5,918 nt of DNA, taken from assembly GCA_910587555.1 (NCBI GenBank), contig CAJULV010000107.1, forward strand, positions 1-5,918, read 5' to 3'. Positions 5,717 through 5,918 of the stretch are shown piece by piece. A program made the translations under genes and the position numbers. This stretch comes from an uncultured Acetatifactor sp. GTDB taxonomy: Bacteria; Bacillota; Clostridia; Lachnospirales; Lachnospiraceae. The number at the start of each line of letters is the position of its first letter. The first letter of the stretch is position 1. The notes beneath the pieces are model-generated. The model was not told where the DNA came from. It ran no database searches and saw nothing but the letters and a program-made list of their open reading frames with translations.

Positions 5717-5893
5717 TTAGTTATATTTACGTTTCCTTGCAGCTTCAGACTTCTTTTTCCGTCTTACGCTTGGCTTCTCGTAATGCTCACGCTTGCGAAT
5801 CTCCTGCTGGATACCAGCTTTAGCACAGCTTCTTTTAAAACGACGTAAAGCGCTGTCTAATGTTTCGTTTTCTTTTACGATTACGTTTGACAT
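5717..5893 (-). CDS. rpsU: 30S ribosomal protein S21
   Basis: A small, very basic ribosomal protein of the 30S platform near the 3' end of 16S rRNA, which assists translation initiation. The 58-residue product begins MSNVIVKENETLDSALRRFK, the hallmark of bS21, continues with RSCAKAGIQQEIRKREHYEKPS, and ends in a lysine/arginine-rich tail (RRKKKSEAARKRKYN). It is full length for Firmicutes. I start it at ATG 5893. A GTG two codons earlier would add Met-Asp, which the family does not have, and AAGGGAGGT (5903-5911) serves the ATG. A strong hairpin terminator follows 7 bases after the stop codon, so it appears to end its transcription unit. What lies upstream is outside the window. Confidence 0.97.
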   Translation of the reverse strand: MSNVIVKENETLDSALRRFKRSCAKAGIQQEIRKREHYEKPSVRRKKKSEAARKRKYN

Positions 5894-5902
5894 GTCCACC
5901 CG

Positions 5903-5911
5903 ACCTCCCTT
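5903..5911 (-). promoter_or_regulatory. Ribosome binding site of rpsU
   Basis: AAGGGAGGT on the minus strand, 9 bases before ATG 5893. It is only 3 bases from the in-frame GTG at 5899, which argues for the ATG as the true start. Confidence 0.75.
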
Positions 5912-5918
5912 CAGTCCC

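Noticed and set aside
1..5918. CRISPR array, insertion sequence, tRNA or rRNA gene
   Set aside because: I found no regularly spaced repeats, transposase-like frames, cloverleaf sequences or extended rRNA similarity.

Overview
The window looks like chromosomal DNA from a Gram-positive member of the Clostridia, probably Lachnospiraceae-like. This is inferred from the 58-residue rpsU product, the scpA-scpB pair next to a D-Ala-D-Ala carboxypeptidase gene, the moderate GC content and the strong AGGAGG-type ribosome binding sites. No taxonomic search was possible. All credible genes lie on the minus strand, so transcription runs from high to low coordinates.

In transcription order, rpsU (ribosomal protein S21) comes first and ends in a perfect 10-bp hairpin terminator at 5685-5709. 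An intergenic stretch of about 170 bases follows, with a 14-base perfect palindrome and a bulged hairpin. Next is a secreted D-Ala-D-Ala carboxypeptidase with SITK, SGN and KTG motifs (4301-5545). The 190-base gap after it contains an unexplained multi-helix RNA candidate (about 4138-4255), just upstream of a membrane-anchored calcineurin-like metallophosphoesterase (3253-4110).

A TTGAAA-17-TAAAAT promoter at 3206-3234 then starts an apparent scpA-scpB-dac transcript. It encodes the condensin accessory proteins ScpA and ScpB and a second secreted carboxypeptidase with STTK, SHN and KTG motifs (300-1661). The transcript ends at an intrinsic terminator (239-268). The cluster therefore combines chromosome segregation with peptidoglycan trimming, and the two carboxypeptidases flank scpAB and the phosphoesterase.

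Past that terminator a separate transcription unit appears to begin. A promoter overlapping the terminator is followed by a leader of about 190 bases with a hairpin, 10-base-phased short repeats and a doubtful 43-codon ORF. A strong ribosome binding site then precedes the first ten codons of a gene cut by the left edge.

Most of the window is ordinary housekeeping sequence. The main candidate for something undescribed is the structured element at 4138-4255. The left-edge leader is second.
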